Positions 49,984-58,513 of a DNA stretch of 64,000 nucleotides are shown one piece after another. Origin of the DNA: Flavobacterium hibernum (GTDB taxonomy: Bacteria > Bacteroidota > Bacteroidia > Flavobacteriales > Flavobacteriaceae); assembly GCF_000832125.1 (NCBI RefSeq), contig NZ_JPRK01000009.1:1-64000 (forward strand), written 5' to 3'. The notes beneath the pieces are model-generated. The model saw nothing but the letters and a program-made list of their open reading frames with translations. It made no database searches and had not been told where the DNA came from. How positions within the stretch are numbered: position 1 is the first letter of the stretch; each line of letters starts with the position of its first letter. Position numbers and translations under genes: made by a program.

Positions 49984-51225
49984 ATGCAGCATTGGGATAT
50001 ACTTTTATCAAATCAGGTAAATAAAAAAGCTTTTATAGACACATTACTTTCGGGAGAAGCAAAAGGAGAATTAGTCGTTTTTAACAACCAAAAAGGAATT
50101 CTGTTTTCAGACATTGCCATCGAGAAATTCATCGAAAAAGAATACCAATATGACATTGTAGAAGCTTCTCCGGAATCTCACAGACAGTTGCGAACTTTTT
50201 CATCAGGCGAACGCAAAAAAGAATTTTTAAAATATTGCATCAATCAAAATCCCGATTTTATCATTTTTGATAATCCGTTCGATCATTTAGATCAAGCTTC
50301 TAGAGTTGTTTTAGCAAATTCATTAGAAAAATTGACAGACAATATTGCAATCATTCAATTAGTAAACCGCGTTGTTGATGTTTTAGATTTTGTACCAAAT
50401 AAAGCCCAAATCAAAGATAATTCGTTCGAACTACATCCAATTTCAAAAACCGAAAATCACTTTAAAACTTTAAACACATCCAATATTCCAAAAGCAATTG
50501 AACCGCATTCCTTCCACGAAAGTGTATTAATCAAAATGGATAACGTATCTGTAAGTTACGACGAAAGAAAAATTATAGACAATATTTCATGGACGATAAA
50601 ACAAGGGGAATTTTGGCAGCTTATTGGACCAAACGGTTCCGGAAAAAGCACCATTTTATCTTTAATTACAGGAGATAATCCAAAAGGATTTGGTCAGGAT
50701 TTATATTTATTTGGAAGAAAAAAAGGCAGTGGCGAAAGCGTTTGGGACATCAAAAAACAAATTGGAATCTTCACTACTTCTATGACAGATTTATTCCAGA
50801 AAGGACACACCTTAGAAGAAATGATTCTTTCCGGATTTTTTGATTCCATTGGGTTATATATCGAACCAACTACTTTGCAAAAACAAACCGTAACCCAATG
50901 GCTTGAAGTTATTGAAATGACTCATTTGCGCAAAAAGCGTTTTATCGATCTATCTATTGGTCAACAAAGAGTGGCGCTAATTGTTCGTGCCGTTTTAAAA
51001 CATCCGCCATTATTAATTTTAGATGAACCTGTAGAGGGGTTAGACGACGAAAATGTCGATTTGGTAATTCAGCTAATCAATACCATAAAGCAAGAAACCA
51101 ATGTCTCTATTTTATACGTTTCACACCGCATAGAATCTGGCCTCGCTCCTACTTCGGTATTTGAGCTTTTACCAAATCCAACAGGCTCAATTGGTAATAT
51201 TAAATACCACTCCGAGTTAAATTAA
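49984..51225 (+). CDS. Tandem ABC ATPase with degenerate first domain (ModF-like)
   Basis: 413 residues from the ATG at 49984; a longer start would run into the repeat. Domain 1 (about 5-150) lacks a Walker A but keeps a signature-like FSSGERKKEF and a Walker B-like FIIFDNPFDHLDQ. Domain 2 is complete: Walker A GPNGSGKST (from residue 215), signature LSIGQQRVALI, Walker B LLILDEPVEGLDDEN, and the H-loop HRIES. No membrane domain is fused or adjacent. The layout resembles ModF/PhrA; its substrate, if any, is unknown. It may be a soluble ATPase rather than a transporter. Confidence 0.82.
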   Translation: MQHWDILLSNQVNKKAFIDTLLSGEAKGELVVFNNQKGILFSDIAIEKFIEKEYQYDIVEASPESHRQLRTFSSGERKKEFLKYCINQNPDFIIFDNPFDHLDQASRVVLANSLEKLTDNIAIIQLVNRVVDVLDFVPNKAQIKDNSFELHPISKTENHFKTLNTSNIPKAIEPHSFHESVLIKMDNVSVSYDERKIIDNISWTIKQGEFWQLIGPNGSGKSTILSLITGDNPKGFGQDLYLFGRKKGSGESVWDIKKQIGIFTTSMTDLFQKGHTLEEMILSGFFDSIGLYIEPTTLQKQTVTQWLEVIEMTHLRKKRFIDLSIGQQRVALIVRAVLKHPPLLILDEPVEGLDDENVDLVIQLINTIKQETNVSILYVSHRIESGLAPTSVFELLPNPTGSIGNIKYHSELN

Positions 51226-51233
51226 AACACAAA

Positions 51234-51848
51234 ATGAGAATTAAATTTATCCCATTAATACTTATAACAATTGTACTGTTTTCGTGTTCAAACACCATTT
51301 CAACCACCAAAAAAACGTATAAAGTATCGCAAACAACACCATTAAAAAAAGAATGGCATTTTACCGCTAACGAATGGCATTTGCAACAAGACACCTTAAC
51401 AGGAAATGGAGGTCCAATGCATTGGGGTGTAATCGAATCTAAAAAGCAATTACCCAAAAACTACGAAATCAATTTTAAAGTAAATATGACCAAAGAGTCT
51501 TTGTTTGAGGTAATGCTAAACATTGACAAAAAAAACTACATTAGAACATACCTCTATCAAATAGATCAAAATATTGTAATTGGCAGAGGTGTTTACAATA
51601 AAAACAGTGACGAATACGGAAAACGTGGAGGATTAACCGTATTCAGAAAGCCAATGAAATTAGAAAACAACAAATGGTATTCTGTTAAAATTAAAGTTTC
51701 AAACAATCAATTATACTTTTCTGTAGACGACAAAACAACATTAGAATGTTCTCTCGAAAAAAGCGATTTAAGTCAAAAAGGAAAACTAGGATTCATAACC
51801 AACGGCGAAGCAAAAATAACCGACTTATCGATTCAATCGATTCAATAA
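51234..51848 (+). CDS. Lipoprotein with concanavalin/LamG-like domain
   Basis: 204 residues, lipoprotein signal (LILITIVLFSC). Beta-rich mature region with ITK-type alternation, GGPMHWGVIESKKQLPKNYEINFKV, WYSVKIKVSNNQLYFSVDD, and KGKLGFITNGEAKITDLSIQ, the signature ending of jelly-roll (LamG/DUF1080-like) sugar-binding or hydrolase folds. No catalytic residue assignable. It starts 8 bases after the ABC gene, so cotranscription is likely. Terminator follows. Confidence 0.68.
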   Translation: MRIKFIPLILITIVLFSCSNTISTTKKTYKVSQTTPLKKEWHFTANEWHLQQDTLTGNGGPMHWGVIESKKQLPKNYEINFKVNMTKESLFEVMLNIDKKNYIRTYLYQIDQNIVIGRGVYNKNSDEYGKRGGLTVFRKPMKLENNKWYSVKIKVSNNQLYFSVDDKTTLECSLEKSDLSQKGKLGFITNGEAKITDLSIQSIQ

Positions 51849-51881
51849 TAAATAAGTACAACACAATAGACTATAAACAAA

Positions 51882-51906
51882 AAAAGCTCCATCAGGAGCT
51901 TTTATT
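51882..51906. terminator. Terminator, convergent region
   Basis: AAAAGCTCC (51882-51890) with GGAGCTTTT (51895-51903), 4-base loop, T/A runs on both sides. Confidence 0.75.
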
Positions 51907-51950
51907 ATATTTCAAAAATTATCTAATTGTCTCATTGACAAATTATCTAA

Positions 51951-52994
51951 TTATTTTTCATCTTCTTCAAGAGTATGTGTCTTTCCATAATTACGCCATT
52001 TCTCGATACAGTCCTTAAAATCTTGAGGAAGTTCTGTATCAAAACGCATCATTTCACCAGTTGTTGGATGCACAAAACCAAGTGTTTTAGCATGCAAAGC
52101 CTGACGTGGCAATGCTTTAAAACAATTCTCGATAAACTGCTTGTATTTTGTAAACGTAGTACCTTTCAAAATCAAATGTCCACCATAACGTTCATCGTTA
52201 AACAACGGATGACCAATATGTTTCATATGTGCACGAATTTGGTGTGTTCTTCCCGTTTCTAATCTACAAGAAATCAAAGTAACATATCCAAAACGTTCTA
52301 ATACCTTATAATGAGTAATTGCAGGTTTCCCAATTTCAGGATCAGCAAAAACCGCCATTTGCATGCGATCTTTTAAATGTCTCGCAAGATTTCCTTCAAT
52401 TGTACCTTCCTCTTCAGTAACATTTCCCCAAACAAGAGCAATATACTCACGTTCAGAAGTTTTAGCTTCAAATTGTTTAGCCAAATGCGTCATTGCCGCT
52501 TCGGTTTTAGCCACTACCAAAAGTCCTGAGGTATCCTTATCAATTCTATGAACCAAACCTGGGCGCTCGCTGCTGTTCATTGGCAAATTATCAAAATGAT
52601 GCGCCAAAGCATTTACAAGAGTTCCAGTATAATTTCCGTGACCTGGGTGCACAACCATTCCTGGCTCTTTGTTAATTAATAACAAAGCATCATCTTCGTA
52701 AACAATATTAAGCGGAAGATCTTCCGGCAGAATATGATTTTCAAACGGCGGATGCGTTAACATAACCGTTACAACATCAAACGGTTTTACTTTATAATTT
52801 GATTTTACAGGAATATCATTTACAAAAATATTTCCTTCAGTAGCTGCGTTCTGAATTTTATTTCGGGTCGCATTCTGAATCAAATTCATTAAATACTTGT
52901 CAATACGTAAAAACGCTTGACCTTTAGGGACTTCAAATCTAAAATGTTCGAATAATTCGTCTTCCAGATCTAAATTTTCAATATTATTGTTCAT
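51951..52994 (-). CDS. rluD: 23S rRNA pseudouridine synthase, RluD type
   Basis: 347 residues from the ATG at 52994 (a longer form is unlikely because it would deeply overlap the PASTA gene). An S4 RNA-binding domain opens it (FLRIDKYLMNLIQNATRNKIQNAA), then the RluA-family catalytic motif HRIDKDTSGLLVVAKT with the catalytic Asp, PGMVVHPGHGNYTGTLVNAL, and CRLETGRTHQIRAHM. It modifies uridines of helix 69 of 23S rRNA, close to the RlmH target. Its start overlaps the stop of the upstream gene by 11 bases, so the pair is translationally coupled. Confidence 0.9.
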   Translation of the reverse strand: MNNNIENLDLEDELFEHFRFEVPKGQAFLRIDKYLMNLIQNATRNKIQNAATEGNIFVNDIPVKSNYKVKPFDVVTVMLTHPPFENHILPEDLPLNIVYEDDALLLINKEPGMVVHPGHGNYTGTLVNALAHHFDNLPMNSSERPGLVHRIDKDTSGLLVVAKTEAAMTHLAKQFEAKTSEREYIALVWGNVTEEEGTIEGNLARHLKDRMQMAVFADPEIGKPAITHYKVLERFGYVTLISCRLETGRTHQIRAHMKHIGHPLFNDERYGGHLILKGTTFTKYKQFIENCFKALPRQALHAKTLGFVHPTTGEMMRFDTELPQDFKDCIEKWRNYGKTHTLEEDEK

Positions 52995-53607
52995 CTTTTG
53001 GGGTTTCAGTAGTTGGCGCAGCTGTACTATCTGTAGCTTGCCCTTCATCTTCATAAGTTGCTTTTCCGTCTCCTAAAACCAAATCGATTTTAGAACCTTT
53101 CAGCACGCGATCTCCTGCTTTTAAGTTTCTACCTTTAAAACGTATTTCCAAAACCATATCTTTTCCAAGATTCGGAATATAAGTAATAGTTCCTGCCTCA
53201 AGTCCTAAAGCTTTTAAAGTAGGAACCGCCTCGCGATAAGTTTTCTCAATTAAATCAGGAATTTTAACCGACGAAAATCCTGAAGCATTAATTTTAATAT
53301 ATATTTTTCGCCCTACTTTAACCATCGTTCCCGGCAACGGATCTTGCTCAACAACGCTGTATTTTGGGAATTCACTTCTATAATCAACACTATCCAAGAG
53401 CACGTAATCAAGATCTAATTCATCCAACTTTGCCTCAACTTGTTCCTCTGTTAATTTAGATAAATTTGGAACAGCAATTTCATGACCGTGATCAGTTGTA
53501 AAAGTCAACCAATGCATAAACAAATAACCTAAAACGGCAATGATAGCAGCCGCACTTAATACTTGCAGAAAAAATACTCGGCTCGTTAAATACTTACGTA
53601 AACTCAT
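52984..53607 (-). CDS. PASTA-domain membrane protein
   Basis: 207 residues from the ATG at 53607. One transmembrane helix (VLSAAAIIAVLGYLFMHW, about 17-34) with a short cytoplasmic start, then two to three PASTA domains outside the cell membrane (IAVPNLSKLTEEQVEAKL, VVEQDPLPGTMVKVGRKI, VKIPDLIEKTYREAVPTL, RVLKGSKIDLVLGDG). PASTA domains bind peptidoglycan stem peptides or beta-lactam rings. A Ser/Thr-rich acidic tail ends the protein. It lacks a kinase or transpeptidase domain. Cotranscribed with rluD; divergent from ddl, a cell wall gene. Confidence 0.85.
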   Translation of the reverse strand: MSLRKYLTSRVFFLQVLSAAAIIAVLGYLFMHWLTFTTDHGHEIAVPNLSKLTEEQVEAKLDELDLDYVLLDSVDYRSEFPKYSVVEQDPLPGTMVKVGRKIYIKINASGFSSVKIPDLIEKTYREAVPTLKALGLEAGTITYIPNLGKDMVLEIRFKGRNLKAGDRVLKGSKIDLVLGDGKATYEDEGQATDSTAAPTTETPKDEQ

Positions 53608-53627
53608 AAATTTATTTTTATTAGTGG

Positions 53628-53635
53628 CAAAGATA
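53628..53635 (-). promoter_or_regulatory. -7 promoter box of the PASTA-rluD operon
   Basis: TATCTTTG on the minus strand, exact TAnnTTTG match, 20 bases before the ATG at 53607. Confidence 0.5.
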
Positions 53636-53689
53636 AAGCTATTTCGTTTCAAAAAAAATGATAATTTTGTTTTAAAGAAGAAAGTCGCA

Positions 53690-53815
53690 TGATTGTCATC
53701 CTGAGCGAAGTCGAAGGATAATTTTCAGGAGCTATTTCCCGCTTTCGCCTATATCTTTTTGCCCGCAGAAAAAGCGGTCAAAAAGGATACCGGCTCTATC
53801 GGGGCTAGGGCTTTA
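53690..53815. repeat. Composite repeat, GTCATCCTGAGCGAAGTCGAAGGA and ATCGGGGCTAG ends
   Basis: Begins with GTCATCCTGAGCGAAG near 53696, includes a CTTTTTG-CCCGC hairpin near 53756-53784, and ends with ATCGGGGCTAG (53798-53808), the inverse of CTAGCCCCGAT at 13920. It fills part of the 420-base rluD/ddl gap. Confidence 0.7.
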
Positions 53816-53845
53816 GGATTTAAAAGAACATTATAGGTATTATAG

Positions 53846-53916
53846 GTCAGACTGAGCGGAGTCGAAGTCACATCTGCTGAATCACTTTGCGGGACTTCGA
53901 CTCCGCTCAGTCTGAC
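53846..53916. repeat. Perfect inverted repeat, 23-bp arms
   Basis: Arms 53846-53868 and 53894-53916 are exact inverse complements; core GACTGAGCGGAGTCGAAG. The centre is 25 bases. A half copy occurs at 55067-55090. Confidence 0.88.
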
Positions 53917-54027
53917 AAAAACAAGAAAAATTCGAGGAAATTAGCACAATTCGTGGCAAAAACTCAAAAAACAAAGAAAACCTAAAACAATTAAACAATA
54001 AACGGTTAAACAAATAAACATTATAAA

Positions 54028-54999
54028 ATGAAAAACATAGCCATTATCATGGGCGGATATTCAAGCGAATACAAAATTTCGCTTATCTCAGGAAACGTCG
54101 TTCATCAATATCTTGACAAAACAAAATACAACGGATTCCGTATTCATATTTTTAAAGAAAAATGGGTCTATGTAGACGAAAACAACGCCGAATATACAAT
54201 TGACAAAAATGATTTCTCGGTAACCGTTAACGATCAAAAAATCACTTTCGACTGTGTTTTCAATGCCATTCATGGAACACCGGGAGAAGATGGATTAATG
54301 CAGGCTTATTTTGAATTACTTGGAATTCCACAATCGTCTTGCGATTATTATCAAGCAGCTCTTACCTTTAATAAACGTGATTTATTATCGGTTTTAAAAC
54401 CATACGGAATCAAAACGGCAATTTCGTATTACCTAAATAAAGGTGATAAAATCAACACTGCCGAAATCGTAAAAAAAGTAGGTTTACCTTGTTTCGTAAA
54501 ACCAAACAAAGCCGGTTCAAGTTTTGGAATCTCAAAAGTAAAATCTGAAGCCGAACTTCCTATTGCAATTGAAGTAGCGTATAAAGAAGACAACGAAATT
54601 ATCATCGAAAGTTTCCTTGATGGAACCGAAGTTTCTGTTGGAGTTATCAATTACCAAGGAGAAATTAAAGTGCTGCCCATTACAGAAATTGTATCTGACA
54701 ATGATTTCTTTGACTATGAAGCCAAATACGAAGGAAAATCGCAAGAAATTACACCAGCCAGAATCTCAGACGAATTAACACAAAAAGTGAGCGAAGTAGC
54801 AAAACGTGCCTACGAAGTCTTAAAAATGAAAGGTTTCTCTAGAAGCGAATTTATCATTGTAGACAACGAACCATATATGCTCGAAATGAATACAATTCCA
54901 GGTTTAACAACCGAAAGTCTGATTCCGCAACAAGCACACGCAGCAGGAATTTCTCTTGAAGATTTATTCACAAATGCAATTGAGTTAGCGCTTTCATAA
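54028..54999 (+). CDS. ddl: D-alanine--D-alanine ligase
   Basis: 323 residues. Joins two D-Ala with ATP for peptidoglycan precursors in the cytoplasm. N-terminal IAIIMGGYSSEYKISLISG, then CVFNAIHGTPGEDGLMQAYFELL, the ATP-grasp core LPCFVKPNKAGSSFGISKV, EDNEIIIESFLDGTEVSVGVI, and FSRSEFIIVDNEPYMLEMNTIPGLT with the metal ligands Glu and Asn. All substrate segments are present. It is divergent from the PASTA/rluD operon and separated from it by repeats. Confidence 0.97.
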   Translation: MKNIAIIMGGYSSEYKISLISGNVVHQYLDKTKYNGFRIHIFKEKWVYVDENNAEYTIDKNDFSVTVNDQKITFDCVFNAIHGTPGEDGLMQAYFELLGIPQSSCDYYQAALTFNKRDLLSVLKPYGIKTAISYYLNKGDKINTAEIVKKVGLPCFVKPNKAGSSFGISKVKSEAELPIAIEVAYKEDNEIIIESFLDGTEVSVGVINYQGEIKVLPITEIVSDNDFFDYEAKYEGKSQEITPARISDELTQKVSEVAKRAYEVLKMKGFSRSEFIIVDNEPYMLEMNTIPGLTTESLIPQQAHAAGISLEDLFTNAIELALS

Positions 55000-55012
55000 A
55001 AGACTCTAAGGT

Positions 55013-55044
55013 TCTGAGATTCTAAGTCACTAAGATCTCAGAAC
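55013..55044 (+). terminator. Hairpin after ddl
   Basis: GTTCTGAGAT near 55013 pairs with ATCTCAGAAC near 55035-55044, then TTTATTTTTTG. It may terminate ddl. Confidence 0.55.
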
Positions 55045-55066
55045 TTTATTTTTTGAACCCAATATT

Positions 55067-55090
55067 GTCAGACTGAGCGAAGTCGAAGTC
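55067..55090. repeat. Half copy of the GTCAGACTGAGCG repeat arm
   Basis: Matches the left arm of the inverted repeat at 53846 over most of its length, with GA instead of GG after AGCG; the partner arm is missing. Confidence 0.75.
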
Positions 55091-55147
55091 CGCAAAAAAA
55101 ATTTGCTCCTTTGCCTCTCTGAATCTTTGAACCTCAAATAAAAAAAT

Positions 55148-55801
55148 ATGTTATTTCTTGTTGGAACTCGGGATTCAAATATAAAAAACGGAACAATTCT
55201 AAATGAAAGCTGTCCTAAATGTGAAGAAAAAAACACATTACATTTTAGCATTTATAGAAAATATGTTTACATCACTTTAATTCCTTTGTTTCCAGTTGGA
55301 AAATCAGTTTATATAAAATGCAACCATTGCCAAGAAAGCTTTGACTACGAAGATTTATCTGAAAATGCTCAATTGCAATTAAGAAACGAAAAACTAGATC
55401 GTAAAATTTGGATGTTTTCTGGTTCTATTTTAATACTTTTAGCAATCATTTATAATATAAACAGTTGTGCTAACAATCAAAATGAGACCGATATCTTTAT
55501 AAAAACACCAACCGTTGGCGATATATATAATTTAAAATTTTCAAACGGCTATTATTCAAACATGAAGATTGACAGAGTTACCAAAGATAGTATTTACACA
55601 ACTCACAATGATTTTAATGCATATTTACCTCATGAAGTTGATGATCTTGATAAAGCTGAAAATTACTCCAATCGAAAAGTTTCATATTCAAAAAAAGGAT
55701 TAATTGAACTTTATAAAAACGATGAAATTATAAAAATCAGACGAAGTAAATATCCAATAGAAACAAAAGAATCAGAATATAAAATTCCGCTCACAAAATA
55801 A
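55148..55801 (+). CDS. Zinc-ribbon membrane protein, unknown function
   Basis: 217 residues. A zinc-ribbon-like Cys set ESCPKCEEKNT near residues 21-31 and IKCNHCQESFDY near 57-68, then one transmembrane helix (WMFSGSILILLAIIYNI, about 97-113), and an extracytoplasmic beta-rich domain (TVGDIYNLKFSNGYYSNMKID). No family recognised for the C-terminal part. Flanked by repeats; may be cotranscribed with coaD, which starts 51 bases later. Confidence 0.62.
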   Translation: MLFLVGTRDSNIKNGTILNESCPKCEEKNTLHFSIYRKYVYITLIPLFPVGKSVYIKCNHCQESFDYEDLSENAQLQLRNEKLDRKIWMFSGSILILLAIIYNINSCANNQNETDIFIKTPTVGDIYNLKFSNGYYSNMKIDRVTKDSIYTTHNDFNAYLPHEVDDLDKAENYSNRKVSYSKKGLIELYKNDEIIKIRRSKYPIETKESEYKIPLTK

Positions 55802-55852
55802 AAAAACTTAGAAACTCAGTTCCTCCAAAAAAAACTTAGAACCTCCAAGAAA

Positions 55853-56311
55853 ATGAAAAAAGCAATATTTCCCGGATCATTTGACCCAATTACATTAGGT
55901 CACGAAGATATCATCAAAAGAGGAATTCCTTTATTTGATGAAATTGTAATTGCCATAGGTGTTAATGCCGAAAAAAAATACATGTTTTCACTCGAAGAAA
56001 GAAAGCGTTTTATTGAAGAGACTTTCAAAAACGAGCCTAAAATTTCGGTTATCACTTACGAGGGATTAACTATAGATCTGGCAAAAAAACAAAAAGCTCA
56101 TTTCATTTTAAGAGGTTTGCGTAACCCTGCCGATTTCGAATTTGAAAAAGCCATTGCACACACCAACAGAAAACTTTCTAAAATTGAAACTGTATTTCTG
56201 CTAACAGCAGCAAGTACCTCATTTATTAGTTCAAGCATTGTTCGTGATGTATTGCGTCATGGCGGCGAATACGAAATGCTGGTTCCGGATGCCGTTAGAG
56301 TAAAGAAATAA
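55853..56311 (+). CDS. coaD: Pantetheine-phosphate adenylyltransferase
   Basis: 152 residues, standard size. Transfers AMP from ATP to 4'-phosphopantetheine in coenzyme A synthesis. Motifs: FPGSFDPITLGHEDII (the T-x-G-H nucleotidyltransferase site), KKYMFSLEERKRFIEE, HFILRGLRNPADFEFE (Arg in the phosphate loop), and STSFISSSIVRDVLRHGG. The start at ATG 55853 gives the conserved KKAIFPGSFDP. Cytoplasmic. Secure. Confidence 0.97.
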   Translation: MKKAIFPGSFDPITLGHEDIIKRGIPLFDEIVIAIGVNAEKKYMFSLEERKRFIEETFKNEPKISVITYEGLTIDLAKKQKAHFILRGLRNPADFEFEKAIAHTNRKLSKIETVFLLTAASTSFISSSIVRDVLRHGGEYEMLVPDAVRVKK

Positions 56312-56352
56312 TTTATTTTAAAGCATCTGAAAAACTACCAAATTAGACTTAA

Positions 56353-57702
56353 ATGATAAAACAATACCTTTCACTTTTTTTTACTCTTTTATTTATAAAT
56401 AGCTCACATTCTCAAGATGTTAGAGCAGAAACTTCAATAAGTACATCGCAAAGTAAAGTTTCCATAAGTAAAAAAGGAAAAACATTTCAATTAACAGATG
56501 AAGATGGAAAAATAGTAATTTCAGATATTGACACTCTTTATCAGCAAAAAAGATCTGATTTTATTTTTGTCCAAAAAAAAGGACTTTGGGGAGTTGTTTC
56601 CAGTTATGGCAATATATTAATTCCAATTAATTTTAATAAAACAGAAAGATTATACAATGAATTCTGGACGGTTACCAAAAATCAAAAAAAAGGTATTTAT
56701 AGTATAACCAAAGGAGAAATTCTTCCTGTTGAATTTGACGATATCGAATTCTCTCAATCCTATAACGAAGAATTTATTGTAATAAAAGACCACAAAAAAG
56801 GAGTCTTTAATTATTTGGGAAAGGAAATAATTCCAATTAATTATGATCAAATAAAAAAGAAAAAAGATTTACTAATTCTTTCTAAAAACAGCAAAACAAA
56901 TTATTTTTTAAATAATAAAATAATTTCAGATTCATTAGACTTAGATAAAAGTTTTGAAATCTACGGAGACTATATTTCAGACACAAAAACTTTTTATGTT
57001 TTCTATAAGGACAAAAAATTTGGCATAATTGACAACAAAAGCACTGTTATTATCCAACCAAAATATGATAATATTGAATATAGACGTGTGATTGAAAATT
57101 CTAAAAATGAAAACTTTTTAGTCGTTAAAAAAGAAAATCTTTGCGGCATGATTGATTTAAATGAAAAAGAAATCATACCATTTAAATATCAAAATATCGA
57201 GATCATAACTCCAAATTTTGCAGTTTTAACAATCAATAATTTAAAACATTTTTATAATTTCAGAACGAAAAAATTAAATAACAATTTCGATTTTGAAAAA
57301 TTCGACATGTATAGCGGGCAATTCACAAGACTAAAAAAAGGCGATAAAGAAACATTAGTTTCAAATAATGATTTCTCTACTCTATTGTTTCCATTTATGT
57401 ACGAAGACATTTCTGAAAATAATAATCTATTTGTGGTCAAATTAAATTCTAAATATGGGCTTGTCGATAAAAATAATAAAGTACTAATTCCTATTATTTA
57501 TGAACAATTGTACATTTCGTGTAACACAGTGATTGCACAAATAAATAATAAATATGGCATCTTATCATTAGAAAATAAAATATTAATGCCATTCGAATAT
57601 CCAAGCATCGTTGGCTATTCTGAAAAAACAGAAGTAACCCAGAAAGATTATAAAACAAAAACATACGATTGCAACTTAATATGTATTGAAAATTGCAATT
57701 AG
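56353..57702 (+). CDS. Secreted WG-repeat protein (second copy)
   Basis: 449 residues, signal peptide (YLSLFFTLLFINSSHSQ). About seven WG-like repeats with K-x-G-x-(I/V)-(D/x)-x-x-x-x-x-(I/L)-I-P-x-x-Y-x-x-I, e.g. KKGLWGVVSSYGNILIPINF, KKGVFNYLGKEIIPINYDQI, KYGLVDKNNKVLIPIIYEQL. It has the same architecture as the gene at 8742 but limited sequence identity, so they are paralogues or independent members of the family. A Cys-bearing tail (DCNLICIENCN) is unusual. Starts 42 bases after coaD. Function unknown. Confidence 0.8.
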   Translation: MIKQYLSLFFTLLFINSSHSQDVRAETSISTSQSKVSISKKGKTFQLTDEDGKIVISDIDTLYQQKRSDFIFVQKKGLWGVVSSYGNILIPINFNKTERLYNEFWTVTKNQKKGIYSITKGEILPVEFDDIEFSQSYNEEFIVIKDHKKGVFNYLGKEIIPINYDQIKKKKDLLILSKNSKTNYFLNNKIISDSLDLDKSFEIYGDYISDTKTFYVFYKDKKFGIIDNKSTVIIQPKYDNIEYRRVIENSKNENFLVVKKENLCGMIDLNEKEIIPFKYQNIEIITPNFAVLTINNLKHFYNFRTKKLNNNFDFEKFDMYSGQFTRLKKGDKETLVSNNDFSTLLFPFMYEDISENNNLFVVKLNSKYGLVDKNNKVLIPIIYEQLYISCNTVIAQINNKYGILSLENKILMPFEYPSIVGYSEKTEVTQKDYKTKTYDCNLICIENCN

Positions 57703-57787
57703 TTTGCGATCAAAACCTAACTCAATATAAACTTGCAAGCCAATACAATTATAAGTAATTTCGCATTTTTAAATAAAATATCAAACA

Positions 57788-58366
57788 ATGAGCATCGAAA
57801 GAGAATTAAACAAACGTAGCGGATCTAAATGCGAACTTTGTGGAGCTGAGGAAAACCTAAAAGTATATCAAGTATTACCAACTCAAAAAGGCGGACTGGA
57901 CGAAAGTATCATGGCATGCACTACTTGTATTGACCAAATTGAAAATCCAGACAACGTCGATTTAAACCATTGGAGATGCCTAAATGATAGTATGTGGAAT
58001 GAAAACGTTGCTGTACAAGTTGTAGCTTGGAGAATGTTAAGCCGTATGCGCGCCGCAGGTTGGCCACAAGAATTGCTTGACATGATGTATTTAGACGAAG
58101 ATACTCTGGCATGGGCACAAGCAACTGGCGAAAGCGAAGACGATGAAAACAAAATCGTACACCGCGATAGTAACGGAGTAATCTTAGAACACGGAGATTC
58201 TGTAGTTTTAATTAAAGACTTAAAGGTAAAAGGATCTAGTATGGTTGCCAAACAAGGAACTGCTGTACGTAACATTCGCCTAGACCACGAAAACGCTGAA
58301 TATATTGAAGGAAAAGTAGACGGTCAACAAATTGTAATTATCACGCAATACGTTAAGAAAATATAA
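57788..58366 (+). CDS. PhnA domain protein
   Basis: 192 residues. N-terminal zinc-ribbon-like KCELCGAEENLKVY and ACTTCIDQIE, then a central helical region (MWNENVAVQVVAWRMLSRM), and the C-terminal PhnA domain (DSNGVILEHGDSVVLIKDLKVKGSS, then KQGTAVRNIRL). PhnA proteins are named after the phosphonate operon but their function is not established; in this setting no phosphonate gene is near. Cytoplasmic. Repeat and terminator follow. Confidence 0.85.
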   Translation: MSIERELNKRSGSKCELCGAEENLKVYQVLPTQKGGLDESIMACTTCIDQIENPDNVDLNHWRCLNDSMWNENVAVQVVAWRMLSRMRAAGWPQELLDMMYLDEDTLAWAQATGESEDDENKIVHRDSNGVILEHGDSVVLIKDLKVKGSSMVAKQGTAVRNIRLDHENAEYIEGKVDGQQIVIITQYVKKI

Positions 58367-58371
58367 TTCTT

Positions 58372-58454
58372 ATAAAGTTCAAAGGCTCAAAGAGGCAAAG
58401 GGACAAAGTTAGTTTTAGCTAAAAGAAACCTTTGAGCCTTTGAGCCTTTGAGCC
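58372..58454. repeat. AAAGGCTCAAAG / CTTTGAGCC inverted repeat
   Basis: Left AAAGGCTCAAAGAGGCAAAGG (from about 58380) and right three tandem CTTTGAGCC units (about 58430-58454) are inverse relatives. Precedes a terminator. Confidence 0.7.
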
Positions 58455-58464
58455 ATAAAAAAAA

Positions 58465-58500
58465 AGAGGCTGTTCAGTTATTGAACAGCCTCTCTTTTTT
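58465..58500. terminator. Terminator after PhnA
   Basis: Perfect 12-bp stem AGAGGCTGTTCA (58465-58476) with TGAACAGCCTCT (58482-58493), 5-base loop, T run; A run on the left serves the opposite gene. Confidence 0.85.
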
Positions 58501-58513
58501 ATAATGAATTAAA

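Noticed and set aside
51746..52018. 90-codon open frame after the LamG-like lipoprotein gene
   Set aside because: Crosses a terminator and overlaps two real genes in another frame; lysine/serine-rich shadow translation.
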